From positions 64,965,370-65,029,369 of the forward strand of contig CM061134.1 in the NCBI GenBank assembly GCA_030789695.1: a stretch of 64,000 nt of DNA, in the 5' to 3' direction. The position numbers and the translations under genes were made by a program. Source of the stretch: Scilla litardierei. Its lineage: Eukaryota > Streptophyta > Magnoliopsida > Asparagales > Asparagaceae. This document shows, one piece after another, positions 45,300 to 57,602 of the stretch (position 1 is its first letter; every line of letters starts with the position of its first letter). The notes under the pieces were generated by a model. The model was not told where the DNA came from, did no database searches, and saw nothing but the letters and a program-made list of their open reading frames with translations.

Positions 45300-47203
45300 T
45301 CACTAAATAAACTGTGTGGTGTTTCAAACCATCCCTAATTTGCAGCATGGTGACAAAATATGCAGATATATTTCATCATTTGGATGTCACGTAATATGAT
45401 ACGAAATCTAAAGCCATGTCAGGAGAGACTATATAAAAGGGACCATTTAGATCTCTTCTAGTAGTTGGTGCCTAACATATATTTTGATACATTATTTGCA
45501 TCCAATAAATGATCAGAGTTAGTATACCAAAATGATCTCAAAACTTTTTGACTACTGATCCTTGAACATGTAACCCTTTTGTTCTCCATAAATATCGTAA
45601 GACACGGTTGGCTGATGTCAAATGGTCAACTCCTGAACTTAACAATCTGCCCAACACACCTGTAATATATGCAATAACCAAATGCATATAAAACTGAGCA
45701 TACTTTAGACTCCCTATTGGTGAGATATATGGAATCTTCTAAAGATTATTCGTAGGGCAATTATTGAGACTAAATTTGTCTCCCACAGAACTTAACATTT
45801 ATTACCACATAGATATTATATAAACTACATGCTCCCACATAACATAAGATATATAACATCATTAAACATCATCTCAAAACCAAATGAGGTGATCACTTAA
45901 TGAAATTTAATATATCATTAACGATATTGAAATGCTCAACTAATGTCATTATATACCTTACAGAGTCTTTCGTGAAAACTGAACAGAAAGTCTCTTTACA
46001 ATTAATGCATTCTTTTCTGTATAAAGTCTTTGAGTGATACGCTTTAAATCTTTTTCTTAATACCCATTTGAATTCCTTTTGATTATAAAAAACTATTTAC
46101 AATCAATAGGTTTCAAACCTTATGGCAATTAGAAAAGATTTTAAGTATCATTCAATAACTTTATTAATTAATGCATTAATCCATTTTAGAGATGTAGAAC
46201 TTTTATGACTTGATGTAAGTCGAACTTCCATCATCCTAATGTCAACAGTGAACTTGTCATCTCTTTAATGGATTTCCTGAATGGCAATTAGTGATTTGAG
46301 GTGCTAGAATTTGTCCTTATGAACAATTTTCCGAATGTTAGGAATTGCAACATTATCTTGAATTTACTGTGCCTTGAACAATGTCAGGAATACCATCCTG
46401 AACAATGCCAACAACAATACCTGTGGGGATATAATCCTCTTCAAGAATAATGTTACTAACTAAATTTTCCCCTTCAAACTCAGCATCCTTAAATAGGTGT
46501 GCATTTCCTAATTCGTAAACTAACTTAATAGTGGGATTATGTAAAACCATACGAAATATTAACTTTAAACTATTCAACAAAAAAACTAGAAAATCATTAG
46601 TATTATGTCATTTGTCTTAATTAGGCTTATAAAGCCTTACCTTATTTGGACATCTCCAAACATGCAAGTGATTTAAGTTCATTTGTTGAAACTTTAGTAA
46701 CAATATAAGCTGCAATCAATAAATAACCGAATCCTAAATTGTTAATTCTTTCTTTATAACACATGTACTTAAACTGCAGGAATCCTAGGAATGAAGCAAC
46801 ATTTCCAAATAAATGAAGATTATAATGATCTTTTAAAGAACCAGAATAAACTAATTTTGAATCATGAGACAACCAAATTTTCCATTCATAATTGAACAAT
46901 AACCACCGAATTTGTTCAAAATAGAAATAGAAATCCAAATTCCGTAAAATGGTACATAATAGTCTCATAAAATTCAAAAACAATCTAGCCTTTAAAAGAA
47001 ATAATCTAAATTTAATTTGCTTCTACTTGAACCATCTTACCATTGCTCATATTGATGTATCTTTCACCATCATTTGGCTCTTGGCATCTTAGGCAATTCT
47101 GCATAGACACAATGATGTGAATGGTTATACCAGGATCTTTCCATCACGTGTCTATAAGTACCATAGTTTGTAGGAAAAGAAATTAACTTAGAATTAAACC
47201 AAA
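45300..47203 (-). pseudogene. Decayed copia pol remnant
   Basis: Scattered readable pieces on the minus strand, such as YELGNAHLFKDAEFEGENLV at 46353-46580, resembling the segment between integrase and RT in plant copia elements. Protease, integrase and RT cores are not readable. The remnant continues past the gypsy insertion into 34830-35475. Confidence 0.5.
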
Positions 47204-48034
47204 TTAAATAAACATACCCTTTTTAGCATGCCAAGCGTGATAATTTGTGCAATTCTTCTTTACATGCCCTTCAGCTCCACAAAAGAAACAACCATTACCT
47301 TCTGAACTTTTCAGTTCACTTTGTAGTTTCTTTTGAGAAGCTGTGTCTGCAACTTCAGTATCCTTCTTCCTTTTATTGAAGGTGGAGGTCAGATGAGTGC
47401 TTTCTGTCATTTCTTACTTAAGCCTTTCATCTTCCTTTACACAGTATGAGAGGAGCTCATCCAGAGACCAAGTCTCGTCCTTAAGACTGTAGCTCATCTT
47501 AAACTGGTTAAACTGTGATGGAAGAGATATCAAAACAAAATGCACTAGCAGAGCCTCGGAGAGGTCTAGCTCAAGTGCTTTCAACCTTGAAGCAATATTA
47601 TACATCTTCAATATGTGCTCCCTGATATTTCCTTTACCTTCGTATTTCATTGAAGTTAGGTTTGTCAAGAGTGTACTAATCTCACTCTTTTCATTCTTGA
47701 CAAACTTCTTTTCAAGCTCAATAAGGAACCATTTAGCTGTGGAAATTTTCTCTGAAATAGAGCCCCTGAGATATTCTGGAATGACATCCTTCACAAGCGT
47801 TAGGCACATGCGATTTGATCTCTTCTACTCTTCCATCTCCCTCTTTTCATCGGAGATACTCTTATCAGTGAGTGGTGGAGGACTATGAGTCCTTAATGCT
47901 AGATCAAGATCCATGATTCCGAAGATTATCAAAAGATTCTCCTTCCATGCCTTGAAGTTAGTGCCATTAAGTACTGGAATAGATTTGAGGTTGGCATAAA
48001 AATTTTCAGGAATAATAGTTGAAAAAGAGAACAA
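47204..48034 (-). pseudogene. Ty1/copia gag with two in-frame stops
   Basis: One frame throughout: ENFYANLKSIPVLNGTNFKA (start), a UBN2-type gag core (AKWFLIELEKKFVKNEKSEI, LTNLTSMKYEGKGNIREHIL, SLPSQFNQFKMSYS) and a CCHC knuckle CFFCGAEGHVKKNC at the end. It is interrupted by TAG at 47825-47827 and TAA at 47414-47416. Both can arise by C-to-T type transitions (TGG to TAG, CAA to TAA), as expected after cytosine methylation. Confidence 0.85.
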
Positions 48035-48399
48035 GAAAACAATTGTAACATGTTCATATTAGTAATAAACAAAACAACACCAAATTCAAATTAATGCTAT
48101 TTTTCATATCAAGACATCCTTTACTAGCTCAACATTTATCTTTGGATAATCTATTGACTAGTTATTGACATCTTGTTGTAGCAATCAGACAATGGCAATA
48201 ATACCATGCCAAAAATAAAACTTCCTTTGGGCCGAATTAAATTTGCATGGATTGATCTCACTAATCATCACCTTGTCTATTGACACATGTGCGCATAAAA
48301 TGATATAGAACAATAATCTTCCTTTGGGCCGATTTAGCATTCTTACGAAATCATGGGCACATAAAATTCCTTTTATATTTAAGAAATGAAATAATGCAA

Positions 48400-49960
48400 A
48401 CAAGAGAGCGCACTTTGGCGAGATGATGATTGCACGAAGTCATTTGAAAAATATATACCTTTGCAAAATTTGAATCTATGTCGCATTTTAATACATGAAT
48501 TTATACTTTAAGTGGAAATATTCAAGTCCACTTTTATTCAAAATCAAATTTAAGGCAACCAAAATTTTCATATTATTTAACTTGTTATATTTCGAGATTA
48601 AAACTAATCTTCACAAGAAAACCCACTTTGGTGAGTTGATGATCCAACTAATCTCTATTCGAAATATATATAATTTATTATGCCAAAAATTTGAAATTGA
48701 AACTAAAACTGAATTCAACACAAAAATGATTACACTAAGTGGAAATATATATAAGGACCTTTTATTCCACCTTTCAAATCATTTATATTGAGTTAAATAA
48801 AATCCATAATTTCAACACAAATTTTCTTCTTCAAAATGAGGTATATAGGTGTACCAATGTGTTTTTGGACATACATATAAAGTTATATATATAAATATAC
48901 ACACTATCCCATTTTATATAAAACTTTAAACTGTGTGAAATTTCCGTAAGGCCATGTACTTGATGGTTAGTAAACAAAATTCTTTAAGGCCTTTTATAAT
49001 TACCTTTGAGAAGAAATATACGTTAAAACCTTTTATTTCCTCCCAAAGAAAACACTTGAATTTTGTGTCTTAAATTAAATTCAAATTTAGGCAAACTGAA
49101 TTTTCATACTAATGTGTGAAGTCATCTTGTTATATACCGAGATATATATATTGTTTTATGCCATAAACTTCGAATTTAATTTATTTCAGCATTATTACCA
49201 CAAAATTTATTTTTTGAGAAGAAATATGCATTAAAGTCTCCTATTTCTTCATTCGATCCAATTTAAATTTAATATTAGGCAACCAATCATACAATGTGTG
49301 TATTTAACCATTTACATTCCGAAATAATAATAATTTAACTGTATAGCCAACTTTGGTGGACCCCGTAATAATTAAAATCATTTCGAAACATATAACCAAA
49401 TGTGCCCAACAATTGAATTAAAATGAAAATAAACTTTAAATGTAAATATATATGAAAACCTTTTATTTACTCTTTTGATCCATTTAAAATTCATTCAGGC
49501 AACTGATCATACAACGTATGTATGTAACCGTTTACATTCTGAAATAATAATAATTTAACAGTAGAGCCCACTTTGGTGGGGTCTCGTAATAATTAAAATT
49601 ATTTCGAAGCGTATAAATAAAATAAAGAATGCCTAAAAAAATTAAAATGGAACTAATATAATTTAACACACAAAATTGGGCCTAAAGGAAATATATACAC
49701 ATAACCATTTATTTCCTCAATTAACGAATTTAAATTCAAAAATTTAGGCACTAAATTTACTACAAAGTATGTCCGTATCTTTTTATATATCAAAATAAAA
49801 AAATAATCACCACGATAGGGCCCACTTTGGTGGGTTGTCGTTTTAAATATAATTATTTCGAAATATATATAGTGTAGCGTGCCTAAAAGTGAATTTAAAT
49901 AAATTAAACTATTTTAACACAAAATTTTGCCTCAACGGAAATATATATGTATAAAAAAAA
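48400..49960 (-). repeat. Diverged AT-rich tandem repeats in the copia leader
   Basis: Units of roughly 200-260 bp, each with a core like CCCACTTTGGTGGG (48409, 48622, 49347, 49567, 49821), then an ATTATTTCGAAATATATA-like stretch and a GGAAATATATA...CCTTTTATTTCC stretch. Several units lack the core. The core is itself a small inverted repeat (CCCAC/GTGGG). Confidence 0.65.
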
Positions 49961-50314
49961 ATTATTATTTCCTTGACAATATTGTGTTAATATTCTTAAG
50001 AAACAAGCCTAAAATAGTGTTCATATAGCCCAAAAGAGTCCATAACATCCAAATAACCCAAACAGGCCCAAAAACAAGCTAGCCCAATACTGTTTTTAAA
50101 ATTTTTTTTGTTGAAAAAGAGCTGTTTTGGGCCAGAAATTAGCCCAAGGCCTGTTAGGGCTGAAACCCTAGCAGGAGAGGCATCCAGGGGGGCCGCTGCC
50201 GCCCCCCTCCTTTGCGCTGGGCGCCGGCAGTGGGCCGGCGCCTCGTCTCCGACGGGCGGCTGGCGCCGCCCCCTTGATGAACCGGCGACAGGCCCCAGGC
50301 GAGCCTGATCTGCT

Positions 50315-50680
50315 CTGACGGGGGGGCTGGGCCGTCGCCCCCTTTTGATTTTTCACGGTAGGCCTCATGAATGGGGCCCGCTCCCCGACGGAGGGGGTTA
50401 GGGCACCGCCCTTTCCGAAATCCGACTGGGGCGGCAGTGAGGCCGCCCCCTCTGGAGCTTAATGGGGGTGGCAGTGCTGCCCCCTTCTGATGCCCTAACG
50501 GGGGCGGTAGGTGCTGCCCCCAGTTGCCATAAAAACGACAGAAGGGGGTGGCTAGAAGCCGCCCCTTCTTCCTCCTTTTGCCGACAGGGGCGGCATAGCC
50601 GCCCCTTTCTTGGTCTGCTTCGGCACCGGTGATGCCAGCACCGAACTCCTGACGGGGGCGGCAGAGCCGCCCCCTTTTTC
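50315..50680 (-). repeat. Array of GC-rich hairpins in the copia leader
   Basis: At least six inverted repeats in a row: 50428-50449 (GGGGCGGC...GCCGCCCC), 50464-50484, 50500-50521, 50541-50568, 50586-50606 (AGGGGCGGC ATA GCCGCCCCT) and 50654-50674 (GGGGGCGGC AGA GCCGCCCCC). Weaker ones lie at 50317-50342 and 50390-50415. Start-to-start spacing is mostly 36-45 bp (68 for the last). The stretch is far more GC-rich than its surroundings. A 206-codon open frame over it is a by-product of composition. Confidence 0.85.
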
Positions 50681-50841
50681 GTCGTGTCGGGCGGCGGCCG
50701 ATGGGCTGCCCCGGATCTAGGGTTCGTAAATTTTTTTTAAAACCAGAAAAATCAATCAAAAACCCAATTTTCACAGATCTGAATTTAGAAACAGATTAAA
50801 AATCTAATTTTTATCAGATCTGAATCCATGCACAAGCATGG

Positions 50842-50855
50842 TGGCTCTGATACCA
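50842..50855 (-). other. Primer-binding site of the copia element
   Basis: TGGTATCAGAGCCA on the minus strand, the standard plant initiator-Met tRNA primer site, two bases inside the 5' LTR. Confidence 0.9.
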
Positions 50856-50857
50856 CT

Positions 50858-51390
50858 TGTAGAAACTAAAGATCTGGATTAATTATTAAGCAAGACCATG
50901 CAAATAATGATCCAGATAGACCATATGCTGAATCTTAAAACGTTACCTTCTCTGATTAGCGGAAGTGTACCTGAATACATCGCTAATAGTCTGAAAGAGA
51001 TCCTGACGATAACGTAGCAGATGATCTTTCAGAATAGCACGAATCCACCATTGGAGAAATCCTTTGGCTTTCTCCCGTTATATCTCCTAGCGGCGGGGCA
51101 TAGAAAAGACGGCTAACTTGTTCGTGTGCTCCGGGGATCATGACCGCATATATATAGGCTAGCCTCTTTATCCCTAGGGTTTCCAATTCGGCCCATCAAC
51201 GAATTGAAGCCCAATAGTCGCCACACATAAAGGCTCAGAACCTACATGACTCATTTAAGCCCACTTAACTTAATAAATTAGATCACTTATACATTGGGCT
51301 TTAATATGACAATGTAGCACCATATAATTATTTATCGCATATAAGCTCAATGTTGGATTAAGATCCAACTTAGTTGGATAGGTTCCAACA
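50858..51390 (-). repeat. 5' LTR of the copia element
   Basis: Starts TGTTGGAACCTATCCAAC on the minus strand and ends TTTAGTTTCTACA, two bases before the primer site. The reverse complement of the TATATATAGG-rich stretch near 51149-51159 can serve as a TATA region. Confidence 0.93.
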
Positions 51391-51395
51391 ACTTC

Positions 51396-51869
51396 CACCC
51401 TATCCGCATCATCCTCATTATTTAAAAACTTGTCCATCTCCAAGCATTTCCATAGAACTCTCATACCAGCTGCGACTCCTTCGATATTTGAACGAATACA
51501 AGAAAGTATGATCAAAAGATACAATTGCCATTACAATTTGTGGTATAATTTTTTACGTCATTAATATCTAATATGCTTCTCTTTTGGCGCACAATGAGGA
51601 ATGCACATACAATCTATCAGTTGCACCTAAAGTGTCATGTCTCATTGCAAATACTTGAATAATGAACTTCTCATCTAACGATATTAAGAGTGTAAATGAT
51701 GAGTATGCAATTATAGGTACATTGGCTTGTGGACAAAATTCACGGCATGTGCCTATATATGGATGACAAAGGTTAGAATCAGACAAAGGAGCATCAATGT
51801 ACTTATGTGTTAAACCTACAATCCCATCAAGCATTTGATGAAATTACAAGTCTACATGGTTAGGAATTT
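51396..51869. other. Sequence upstream of the MATH gene beyond the copia insertion
   Basis: Resumes the original locus after the ACTTC duplication. Minus-strand pieces (RSNIEGVAAGMRVLWKCLEM near 51420-51500, and 51568-51834) look coding-like but I recognise no family and no splice structure. Could be an old gene or transposon fragment. Confidence 0.3.
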
Positions 51870-52288
51870 TATGATAAGAATAAACAGAAGCGACAAAATT
51901 CAAAAATTTAATCTTAACACAATTACACAGTATCTATAGAATTTGTAAATTAATGATGAAAATAAAAAGCACACATTTGTGTGGATATTCTTACATGATA
52001 TACACTCTTTAGAATTCGACGAAGATTTCGGATCTCCTCACCAAACAGAACAATAAATGTTTCATTCTTGAAGATGAAACCCTTCACAATCCAGGAGCTC
52101 CCCAATAGAAGCCAAACTCAATCTCAAACATTACTAGCGTGTGAGAGAGAGCAAAAAAGAAAACAATGTTGTGAAGGTGGTAGCTACTCAACCCATAGCC
52201 ATATATTTATAGGGAAATTTTACATAATGGGTGAATACCCTAGCCCTACGTGTGCTTCACATGGGCCTACAAAAGCCCGTTTATAACA
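51870..52288 (-). repeat. 3' LTR of the decayed copia element
   Basis: Starts TGTTATAAACGGGCTTTTG on the minus strand after GGATAAGTGGAAG. A TATA-like CTATAAATATATGG lies about 80 bp in. The end near AATTCCTAACCATG is my estimate, and no second LTR is present to test it. Confidence 0.5.
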
Positions 52289-52645
52289 CTTCCACTTATC
52301 CATCCATCATTGTAAGCTTGGTATATGAAAACTTCAGGATTCATAGTGTTTATTAGTATCATAAGGATTTGGATACTTCTGGATCCTAAGTTAGGAGGTC
52401 TTGCCTCGCTAAAACTTTTGGCCATGGAAAACCCAATGGGACACAATCAATAGCTAAGGAAAAAGAGTACAAGTCTCCTTAACTTCCCCTGATCTGTGGA
52501 TATCACTAGGGGTGGATACTTCTGGATCCAGAGTTAATATGGTTGCCTTATTAAAACCTTGGCTATGAAAAACCCAGTGGAAAAAACCAATAGCTAAGGA
52601 AAAGAGTACAACACAACATTTAACTCCCCCTGTTGTGTACAAGCT
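52289..52645 (-). other. Non-coding tail of the decayed copia element
   Basis: Between the pol stop and the purine tract. Contains two diverged copies of a block with GGGGGAGTTAA / GGATCCAGAAGTATCCA / CTCTTTTTCCTTAGCTATTG (about 52345-52475 and 52505-52635), i.e. a tandem repeat of about 150 bp. Confidence 0.6.
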
Positions 52646-52744
52646 TCAGGCATGTAAGTCTATCAACTGTCTCATCCCAATTCCTTTTACAAGATTCCTA
52701 AAATTACATCGAGTTAGTGCTTTAATAAATAGAACTGCTAAGTT
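52646..52744 (-). pseudogene. RNase H tail of the split copia element
   Basis: Reads NLAVLFIKALTRCNFRNLVK then GIGMRQLIDLHA and stop, the usual C-terminus of plant copia polyproteins. It is the direct continuation of QQILSCN at 59169, separated by the 6.4-kb insertion. Confidence 0.85.
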
Positions 52745-52749
52745 GTTGC

Positions 52750-54317
52750 TGTTGGATCTGGATCGTAGCCTAGAGGGGGGTGAATAGGCTAATAAAAATT
52801 CTCGTGCAACCAACGAGAAATCCCACGCAGTTATAGGCACAGACAAGGTAATAAAATAGCAATAACAGAGTACGCACAGATATACTCTGGTTCGGTCGTC
52901 CCCACGACCTACTCCAGCCCCCGAAAGAAAATACTAGATAGATGTGTAATCCTGTACAGCTACAATGAGTCAAGATCCCAAATCTACTCTCACCTAGCTC
53001 GTATGCATACCACGTGCTCTACACTCTCAATCTAGTCAGATGCTCTCCCTCCGTGACGACTCCCAAAGTCGTCAGGTCCCCAAAAAAAATAACACAGATG
53101 GTAAAGTTGTTTCCCCTACAGAGATCGCAACAACTACACAAATAATATAATAAGAAGGTTCAGAAATGCTCAGTTTGTGTAGCGGTATTCGTCTCTGTCA
53201 ATCGGCGTAGGTCAGATCTGAATCTGACAAGATGTAGAAGTCCCTCGGCAATGACACCTCAATTTCCGTCTCCTCGCTCTCTTGGATGACTCAAAGAATA
53301 TGGACTTGTGTTCTTTGCGTTTTGTTGGCCCTTTAGAATTCGGCAGCCTGTGTGATTTGATACCCCATAGTCCAATATTTTGGAGGCTTCAATTGGTGCG
53401 TGCGCAAGGTCCCCTGCTCTTTGATGATAATAATCAGCTCCGAGATTTTCAAAGGCAAGCACCAAGCTGAAATTAATTCGACCCTGTGCTGAGCTCTTGG
53501 CAGCGTCTCAACAATTACAGCTTGCCTCAAATAAAAAGATTTGTGCGACAGACTCTTCAAAATTCTGTGCGGCCTTTCAACAATTTTGTTGCCGTCACAA
53601 AAATAATCAAAAACCCCTTCTTGATTTCAACCTGCGCACAACACTTAAAAAGTCGGCTGCCTCCTAAAAATTCGGTTGTTGCTGAGGCTCTTCAAGATTT
53701 GTATGGGATCAAAAGTTAGTGTGGCTTTGGAGATGTTTGGCACTGTGCCTTCTCCTTTTTTTGGTTTGCAAGGTGGGAGATTGAGATTTTTAAAGAGAAG
53801 AACACTTCAGGCTTTTTAATTATTTTGGTCTCTCCCCTTGGAATTTTTGGATGAACAATGCGACAGGTTTTTTTGTGCCTTGATATTGGAGAAAGGGATC
53901 AATGCGGCTGAAGGGGATCAATGCGGCTGCTATTGAGGTGATTGGATTTTTTTTTGGCCGCGCTCACATTCTTAGGGTTTAGGATGATGGCTTTATATAT
54001 GGTATGTCAGGGGATTTGCGGCAAGGGGAAGAGACCAATGGCTAGGATTAATTAGCCTATATGGAATCCTAATGATAGGGGGATTATCAATGGGAATGGA
54101 GACTGGACTTGATACGGAATAACACTTGGGCTTGACTCAAGTATATATAAGTCAACTCAGGCTAGGTTCACCCTTTTCCTACTTTGCACATTGACCAAGT
54201 CTCTCTGTGAATTAATCACACGTTCGCCATTCCTGAAACACTTAACACACACGTTAAAAACGTTCACACACGTTTGTTATCATCAAACACGAAGTTCATA
54301 GATCGTTGCCACCAACA
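52750..54317 (-). repeat. 3' LTR of the SIRE-like element
   Basis: 1,568 bp, similar to 57603-59163 with scattered substitutions and small indels. A TATA-like TATATAAAG occurs on the minus strand near 53991-53999. Confidence 0.92.
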
Positions 54318-55758
54318 ATCTCCCCTTTTTGATGATGAAAAACTACGTATAAGATTTGCACAATAAAGTTCCAAAGTAGTGTGTGTGAAAGTGTGACGAT
54401 AGAGGATAGCATGCAATGAGATATAATGATGTGCAAACAATGAGGTGCAAAGTTAACAATATGCATGCTCCCCCTATTTTAGTGCTTCCCCAATATTCAT
54501 TAATGCTCCCCCTTGATCAAACAAGCATATATTTGCGAGCATTACAAAGATAGTACCAAATGCCAAATACCAAGCACACAAGTAAATATCAAATCTTAAT
54601 TTTTCTCCCCCTTTGTTATCATCAAAAGTCATTCCACGAAGTAAAAATTATATACTATGCAAAAAAAGTGTATTATTAACCATTACCAATAATTGCGTGC
54701 ATACACTCATAGAATAATCAAGTCAAAATCCAATGAAATTAAACAACTACACCTTCAACACCAACGTGTATAGTGTGATGATTAAAATTGAAGCACATAG
54801 GGAGAATCATTAAGAAAGTCAACCGGAACCAATCCACATTTTCCAAATAGCATTCTATCACCTAGGATTGATTTTTCCCACCTCATTAAAAATGAGTTCA
54901 ATGTACCACACCCCAAAACATAGCCTATAAGGACTCTTAGATGTGGGTGTGGCAGTGCTTGACGAGTAAATACACCAACGCTAAAGTTTACCCATAAAGC
55001 TTATGTTGGATACTCGTGTGTAATACCGTTGCCAAGGATTGTATCCATTTTTCATACGGAGCAATTAACCTTCTTTTCATTTTTTTTAAAATACTTATAA
55101 CAACAATTTCTTTTGCTCAATTTTTATCCATGGCAAGGTATATCATATCCCTTAGATTTTCGGTTAAGTTTTCCTCCTACATTCACTTTCCAAACTTCAT
55201 AAATGATATCTCCAAATGTGCAACAATAATAATACATGTGGAAGTGAAGTAGGCGGTGTAGAAATCAAGTTATTTTCATTCATTGAATATGCCATGAATA
55301 TTTAGAAAGATGAACATGCGCATGTGGCAAAAGAAATAATACACCAATTTCTACATAGATATGAAAATCTTTCATGAATACTTCTTTTAATGAATCAAAG
55401 AGAAAGATACACATTTAAGCACCAATTTTTTTATTTTCAGTTTTTCAGTTTTTTTTTTAAAATATGCATGAGGTGCTAAAGCAATCATGAGATGCAATCA
55501 CACAAACAAAAAGAATCATGCACACATAGCAATGCAACTACTAGCACACAAACAAAGAAAAGACACGCACACAAAAAAAAACCATGAAGATATTCATTAA
55601 GTTCAAAGAATAAGATATACCTTCGCGTCGCCGTTTGACTAAGGAGCTAAAAAGTAATGAGACATTCAATTTATCGCTACTCGTCAAAGTTCCATCCACC
55701 TACTAAAGAGGTGTCGTGTGTGACCTTGGAATCCAACAAGGTCTACTCACGTTAGTCG
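54318..55758 (-). other. Non-coding 3' internal region of the SIRE-like element
   Basis: AT-rich with CTCCCCCTTTGTTATCATCA-like and GCTCCCCC words but no pol frame. Ends at the polypurine tract by the 3' LTR. Confidence 0.7.
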
Positions 55759-57558
55759 TCAAAGATTTAGGAACCCATATTTGTTTGAACTTAATGTTTT
55801 GTTCCTATATTTGCAATGATATGAAGTATGACCAACGCATCCACATGTAAAGCACTTAGCATGAAAATTTCCAACCTTTGTTGTTTCAATGTGAACTTTT
55901 CTATATTTTGATTTTTCAACATTTTTAAGACCATATCCTAGTCCTCGCCTATTATTGCCATAAAGTTGATTTCCAAGAATAATGTCCAATTTTTGTTTTC
56001 CAAAGGAAAATCTCTTTAATGACAATTCTAGGGTGGTGACTTTGGATTTCAAGATATCATTTTCATTCACAAGCAAAGTGCATTTACTAATGAAAGCTCG
56101 CTTGTTTTCCTCTTCTTTCTTTTCAAAATCCCTCATTTTTTCTTTAAGTTCAAGATTTAGCATGTTAATCTTTTCAGAAAGCAATTCATTTTCAACTTCA
56201 AGCTTTGTCTTATCTAGCTTATACATGCTAATATCCTTTAATAAAGAGGGACATGAAAGACAATCAGTTTTTTCAGACAAGCCAGCTTTCTCTTTTTCTA
56301 ACATAGTAATGGTAGATTTGCATGCAACAAGCTCGTGTTTAATATTTTTCATTTCTATAGACATATCATACTCAGTTTGTTGCATATCAAAATTATCATT
56401 CCTATAACATTCTACATCAGCCTCTAGCTCATCAATACTATGTTGCATTCCATTACAGATTTCTAAGAATTCAGCTTTAGTGGGAGATTCTACCTCATTG
56501 TGTTTGGCCATCAATGCCATGCAGGAGTGGGCTTCATGTTCCTCATCCTCCTCCTCAGCTTCGCTATCCATGTCCCACGTCAGCATTTTCGTTTTTTCCT
56601 TTTGCAACTTGAGTTGTATGTTGTTGTGGGCAATCTTTTATGTGGTGCCCTTTCTTCCTGCATTTAAAACATTCACTTCTATTAATAGCTTTCTGATCAT
56701 AGGAATTTCTACCAAAATTAAAATTATTAGAACGAATGAACCTTTTTCCCATCTCAACTCTTCCTTGATCAGTCTGAATGTATCTCCTGAAGTTTTTGAC
56801 CATTAGGGCTTGCTCCTCATCAAGATCGTCGTCGTTAGCTTGAAGAGCTAATGGTGTGGAAGCTTTGGTCTTCTCTTCAGGTTTCTCTCTGGCTTCTATA
56901 TTCTGCAACTCAAGCTCGTGTGACATTAGGTTGCATATCAAGTCCTCCACTTTCATTGTTGACAAGTCCTTAGCTTCTTGAATAGCGGTGACTTTAGGCC
57001 TAAACGAGCTTGGTAGCGCCCTTAAGATCTTTCGTACCTGTTCATGGCTAGAGTATGGCTTACCGAGGGAACTGGATTTGTAGACGATGTCCGTGAACCT
57101 CGCAAACATCTCTTTCACAGATTCTGTTGGTAGCATGCGGAAGCTTTCATATTCTGTGCAAAGCAATGCAAGTCTGGATTCCTTTACTTGCGATGTTCCC
57201 TCGTGTGTCACCTCTAGAGTATGCCAGATTTCCTGCGCAGTTAGACAATGTGAGATACGATTAAACTCAGATTTATCAAGAGAGCATATAAGCGTATTCA
57301 TAGCTTTACCATTAAGAGTATAAAGTTTCTTATCAGCTAAATCCCACCTGTCTTTAGGCTTAATCATAACAGTGTCTTCAATTTTAATAGTGGGTAGACT
57401 ATAAACATTTTCAACAATATCCCACAATCATAATCTACAGCCACTAAATAGATTTTCATCCTAGCCTTCTAATATGCAAAGTCTACACCGTTAAACTTAG
57501 GGGGACGGGCTATAGACTGACCTTCAGCAAAAGCACAATCAGATATATTCATAGTCAT
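55759..57558 (-). pseudogene. SIRE-like gag with coiled-coil extension, frameshifted
   Basis: Starts MTMNISDCAFAEGQSIARPP at 57558. An in-frame TAG follows within 30 codons and a one-base deletion occurs near 57430, before WDIVENVYSLPTIK. The UBN2-type core (NTLICSLDKSEFNRISHCLT, EVTHEGTSQVKESRLALLCT, LRALPSSFRPKVTAIQEAKD) ends in the knuckle CFKCRKKGHHIKDC. A one-base change in an A run near 56596 shifts to the frame continuing MLTWDMDSEAEEEDEEHEAH, a long coiled coil and a second knuckle CFTCGCVGHTSYHC. A gag with this coiled-coil tail and second knuckle is typical of the SIRE/Maximus lineage. Confidence 0.85.
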
Positions 57559-57586
57559 CTAAAAATCTAGACAAGATCCTCTAAAC

Positions 57587-57600
57587 TGGCTCTGATACCA
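57587..57600 (-). other. Primer-binding site of the SIRE-like element
   Basis: TGGTATCAGAGCCA on the minus strand, two bases inside the 5' LTR; initiator-Met type. Confidence 0.9.
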
Positions 57601-57602
57601 CT

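Larger units (their letters stand above)
34292..51390 (-). mobile_element. Ty1/copia LTR retrotransposon, split by a nested gypsy element
   Basis: LTRs of 528 and 533 bp (34292-34819 and 50858-51390) with 5-bp duplications ACTTC at 34287-34291 and 51391-51395. On the minus strand the order is 5' LTR, initiator-Met primer site, a leader of about 2.8 kb with repeats, gag relic, decayed pol, purine tract (AAGTGGGAGAT, about 34820-34830) and 3' LTR. The gypsy element 35481-45294 is inserted in the decayed pol part. Without it the element is about 7.3 kb. Gag has two in-frame stops and pol is mostly unreadable, so it is not autonomous. The LTRs differ at many sites, so it is clearly older than the nested element. 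Confidence 0.93.

Noticed and set aside
50154..50774. 206-codon minus-strand open frame, Gly/Pro/Arg-rich
   Set aside because: It lies over the GC-rich hairpin array, with composition set by the repeats and no protein features.
53282..53719. Conserved open frames duplicated in both LTRs of the SIRE-like element (also at 58110-58565)
   Set aside because: Duplication simply reflects the LTR pair and frames overlap on both strands; no evidence of coding.
56564..56607. Programmed -1 frameshift: the in-phase heptamer A AAA AAC in the SIRE-like gag overlap
   Set aside because: The slip would move to the -1 frame, which stops within four codons. The downstream coiled-coil frame is +1, so a one-base change in the A run explains it better.
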